Shown: positions 11,877 to 14,535 of the stretch, piece after piece
How the letters are laid out: the number at the start of each line of letters is the position of its first letter
Numbering within the stretch: position 1 is the stretch's first letter
From: Firmicutes bacterium UBA6132
Lineage (GTDB): Bacteria > Bacillota_A > Clostridia > Tissierellales > Sedimentibacteraceae
NCBI GenBank assembly: GCA_002435835.1
Contig: DIVM01000319.1
Location: forward strand, 1 to 14,535
DNA length: 14,535 bases
Direction: 5' to 3'
Program-made: the position numbers and the translations under genes
The notes under the pieces: generated by a model
Seen by the model: the letters and a program-made list of their open reading frames with translations, nothing else
Told to the model about the DNA's origin: nothing
The model's database searches: none

Positions 11877-14510
11877 ATGCATCTAAAAAAAATATTGACT
11901 ACTTCAGTATCCTTAGCACTATTATTTTCTACAACTGCTTATGGTACAAGCTATTATACTGCTTTTGATTTATCCAATGAAATAAGATTATCAAGCGGAA
12001 TTACATATGAAAGAATTGAAAAATTTTCATCGGTTGGTTGGATGAATATAAATGTTGTTCGTGCAAATTTAAATGATGAATATACAAAAATATCACCTTT
12101 GACAAGCAAGGACGGCTCTTCTAATAAAGCAACCTTAAGTTCCATGATTAAATCATCAGGAGCTATTGCAGGAGTTAATGGAGATTATTTTTTAACTACA
12201 ACAGGTGTACCTACATATTCCTATGGAGCTTTAATAAAAGATGGAAATATGATATCTTCACCTTTACCATATAATAATCCAATACAATATCCAACGGTAT
12301 CACGTTTATTAGATGGAACTATAGATATTTCTGTATTAAATCCTAAAATGACTTTATACGGAACTGACGGAACTCCTTTTAATGTAGCAGTTTACAATAA
12401 AACATCAGGACTTTATTGGGGACCTATTATTCTAACAACTGATTGGGACGATATGTCCATTGGTTATGATGGTAAAAATGATATCGTAGAAATTATTGTA
12501 GTTAACAACATGGTTACTGATGTCAGATTTAACCAGCCTTCAACTGTTATTCCAAAAGAAGGTTTTGTAATAGCAAGCACAGGTCCAACTACAATAGCTA
12601 AACTTAAAAGTTCATTTGAAATAGGCAAACAAACTTCTTTAAATATTGAACTTGATTTTAAACAAAATGATATAGAATTTGCTTTTGGGGCATTAAATTA
12701 TTTAGTTAAAAACGGGGCAGTAAATGAAATTAGTTCAGAAGCCTTAGGGTATAATCCTCGAACTGCTATAGGATTTAATAGGGACAATACAGAAATGATT
12801 TTTGTTACTGTTGATGGTCGAAATAAAGACATTCAAGGTTTAAAACAAACTGAACTTTCTGAATTATTAATAGAACTTGGTTGTTATAATGCAGTAAACA
12901 TGGATGGTGGGGGATCCACTACTATGGGAGTTGATTTTTTAAACAATGCAAATGTAACAATTGTTAATATGCCATCTGACGGACGCGAAAGAGCATTGGC
13001 ATCTGGAGTTGGAGTTTTTAACACAGCTCCTGATAGCAGTAAAATAAATACATTAGAATTTAATTTAACTAATAATAAAGTATTCAACCTAACCGAGCTT
13101 TCATTAAGTTTAAAAGCTTATAATGAATATTATGCCCCTGTTGAACTTAATACTGCTGTAACATACAAAGTATCTCCTTCAACAGCTGGAACAGTAAAAA
13201 ATAATATTTTTTATCCAAAAGCAAAAGGTAAGGCTACTATAACTGCCACGGTGGGTACAACTACAGCTACTGCCATTATAGACGTATTAGATAAACCAAT
13301 AGATTTAAAATTTAATGATGATAATTTAGTTTTGAGTCATAAAGAAAAATACACATTAGGAAATATAGTTGGTATTGATTCATATGGTAATACTGCTATC
13401 ATCCCTTCAAATTATATTAAATATTCATATAGAAACAGAGTTGGCGAAGTAGTTAATGGTGTGTTCACAGCTTCTGAAGCTAACAACACTGGCGCCATTA
13501 CCGCAACTTTTGGAGAAGCTGTTGAAAATATAAATGTGAAAGTTGGTTATAAGTTTAAAACTCTGAATCGTTTTGAAAATTTAAATAACTTAAAACTCAC
13601 TCTTTATCCAACAAATTCATCAGGAAGTTTAAAAATATCAAATAGCTTTGTAAAAGAAGGTTCAAATTCATTGAAACTTGATTATGATTTTACTAAAATG
13701 ACTGATCAAAGCATTGCTTTTATTGACTTTACAAATGATGGAACTGGAATTAAACTTTCAGACAAGCCAAAAGCCATAGGAATGTGGGTATACGGTGATG
13801 GCAAAAACCATTGGCTAAGAAGCAGAATTACAGATGCAAATGGTAAAGAAACAAAGATCACATTTGCTGAAGTTGTAGATTGGACGGGTTGGAAATGGGT
13901 TGAATCAAAAATACCTGAAGGAATTGCATATCCAATTAAGTTAAACAATATATATCTTGCTGAAATCAATGAAACAAGAAAAGATGCAGGAACTATTTAT
14001 TTAGATAACTTAAGGGTCATGTATGAACCAAGCGACAAAAATTTGAGTTTAAAACAAGAAACTAAATTTGTTGATGCTTTAGACGTAACTTCAATTAGTT
14101 CATACACTGAAAAGTTAACTGTAACACCTTCTTCAAAGGAAATAGTTAATTCAAAAGGAAATGTATTACAAAATGGAAATTCTAACATCATATATTTTGA
14201 TGGAATAATTTCAAATGGTACAATGAGCGCATCAAATTCTATGATGTGGAACAATATTAAAAGCATGATAAATTATGATGATAAAGTTTTAGTTTTGAAC
14301 ATGAATGCAAGTCTTGATAGCATATATGATGAACGAGAGATTAAAATACTTGATGAGATTTTAAAGCAAGCTTCTGTCTCAAATGATGTTTATGTTATAT
14401 GGCAGGGCTCTGAAGAAGGAATATATATAAAAGATAAAGTAAGATATATTTCTTATGATGACTTTTTCCAAATAGGAATTAAAGATAATCAAGTTACATA
14501 CAAAAACTAA
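11877..14510 (+). CDS. Secreted multidomain protein with phosphodiester glycosidase (NAGPA) domain
   Basis: An 877-residue exported protein. Residues 1-23 are a signal peptide (HLKK, hydrophobic core, then AYG). Residues about 60-382 form a NAGPA/phosphodiester glycosidase domain: GAIAGVNGDYF near 95-105, YNPRTAIGFNRDN, TVDGRN and NMDGGGSTTM with DGGGS at 343-347, then RALASGVGVF. This family, named for the human enzyme that uncovers mannose-6-phosphate, acts on sugar-phosphodiester links and in bacteria is tied to cell-wall or exopolysaccharide turnover. Next come a bacterial Ig-like domain (about 388-470, ATITATVG-type end), a second Ig-like segment (to about 555), a carbohydrate-binding-like beta domain (about 565-716, GMWVYGDGKNHWLR and TIYLDNLRV) and a 160-residue unassigned C-terminus. 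The ATG at 11877 is preferred over 11826: it follows GAAAGGA and starts the signal peptide. No sortase motif or SLH domain is seen. Confidence 0.87.
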   Translation: MHLKKILTTSVSLALLFSTTAYGTSYYTAFDLSNEIRLSSGITYERIEKFSSVGWMNINVVRANLNDEYTKISPLTSKDGSSNKATLSSMIKSSGAIAGVNGDYFLTTTGVPTYSYGALIKDGNMISSPLPYNNPIQYPTVSRLLDGTIDISVLNPKMTLYGTDGTPFNVAVYNKTSGLYWGPIILTTDWDDMSIGYDGKNDIVEIIVVNNMVTDVRFNQPSTVIPKEGFVIASTGPTTIAKLKSSFEIGKQTSLNIELDFKQNDIEFAFGALNYLVKNGAVNEISSEALGYNPRTAIGFNRDNTEMIFVTVDGRNKDIQGLKQTELSELLIELGCYNAVNMDGGGSTTMGVDFLNNANVTIVNMPSDGRERALASGVGVFNTAPDSSKINTLEFNLTNNKVFNLTELSLSLKAYNEYYAPVELNTAVTYKVSPSTAGTVKNNIFYPKAKGKATITATVGTTTATAIIDVLDKPIDLKFNDDNLVLSHKEKYTLGNIVGIDSYGNTAIIPSNYIKYSYRNRVGEVVNGVFTASEANNTGAITATFGEAVENINVKVGYKFKTLNRFENLNNLKLTLYPTNSSGSLKISNSFVKEGSNSLKLDYDFTKMTDQSIAFIDFTNDGTGIKLSDKPKAIGMWVYGDGKNHWLRSRITDANGKETKITFAEVVDWTGWKWVESKIPEGIAYPIKLNNIYLAEINETRKDAGTIYLDNLRVMYEPSDKNLSLKQETKFVDALDVTSISSYTEKLTVTPSSKEIVNSKGNVLQNGNSNIIYFDGIISNGTMSASNSMMWNNIKSMINYDDKVLVLNMNASLDSIYDEREIKILDEILKQASVSNDVYVIWQGSEEGIYIKDKVRYISYDDFFQIGIKDNQVTYKN

Positions 14511-14535
14511 AGAATATATATTTGTTATAAAATTA

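Noticed and set aside
12884..14266. Three minus frames inside the NAGPA-domain gene
   Set aside because: They are antisense shadows of a long, domain-rich plus-strand gene, with no start signals or family resemblance.

Overview
The window is AT-rich DNA with GGAGG-type ribosome binding sites and sigma-A-like promoters. Its gene content (LrgAB, an S-box metK leader, YusI/Spx-type ArsC, a LytTR regulator, a NAGPA-type secreted protein) points to a low-GC Firmicute, most likely an anaerobic member of the Clostridia. This assignment rests on sequence style and families; no rRNA or other taxonomic marker is present.

Layout: (1) 1-684 is the 3' end of a GH13 maltodextrin-degrading glycosidase on the + strand. 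(2) 744-1849 is an lrgA-lrgB murein-hydrolase-exporter-like pair on the - strand with its own TTGACA/TATAAA promoter. (3) 2013-3548 is malQ on the - strand, which with the GH13 gene gives a maltodextrin theme. (4) 3857-6633 is a tight - strand lipoate operon, lplA - free lipoyl-domain protein - lipA - lipB, combining lipoate salvage, de novo synthesis and a stand-alone acceptor domain, with a clear upstream promoter and a downstream hairpin. (5) 6916-7275 is an ArsC/Spx-family (YusI-like) gene whose reading frame is interrupted by one UGA exactly at the active-site cysteine. (6) 7510-8947 holds a tandem-GNAT acetyltransferase and a flavodoxin. (7) 9327-9989 is an atypical LytTR-domain regulator with a 20-bp-period direct repeat upstream. 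(8) 10351-11732 is metK under a complete SAM-I riboswitch. (9) 11877-14510 is a large secreted multidomain protein with a phosphodiester glycosidase (NAGPA) domain, divergent from metK.

The most notable observation is the ArsC-family gene. Reading through the UGA gives a full-length 119-residue protein with a strong ribosome binding site and a U-x-x-C motif in place of C-x-x-C. A short hairpin with a G-rich apical loop starts 14 nt after the UGA, where bacterial SECIS elements lie. Another gene in the window ends in UGA, so UGA is not simply reassigned here. This is best read as a candidate selenoprotein; the alternative is a recent nonsense mutation. Selenocysteine machinery (selA/B/C/D) is not in the window and would have to be found elsewhere in the genome.

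The second point of interest is the free E2-type lipoyl domain encoded among three lipoate-attachment and synthesis genes, with no dehydrogenase or acyltransferase domain attached.
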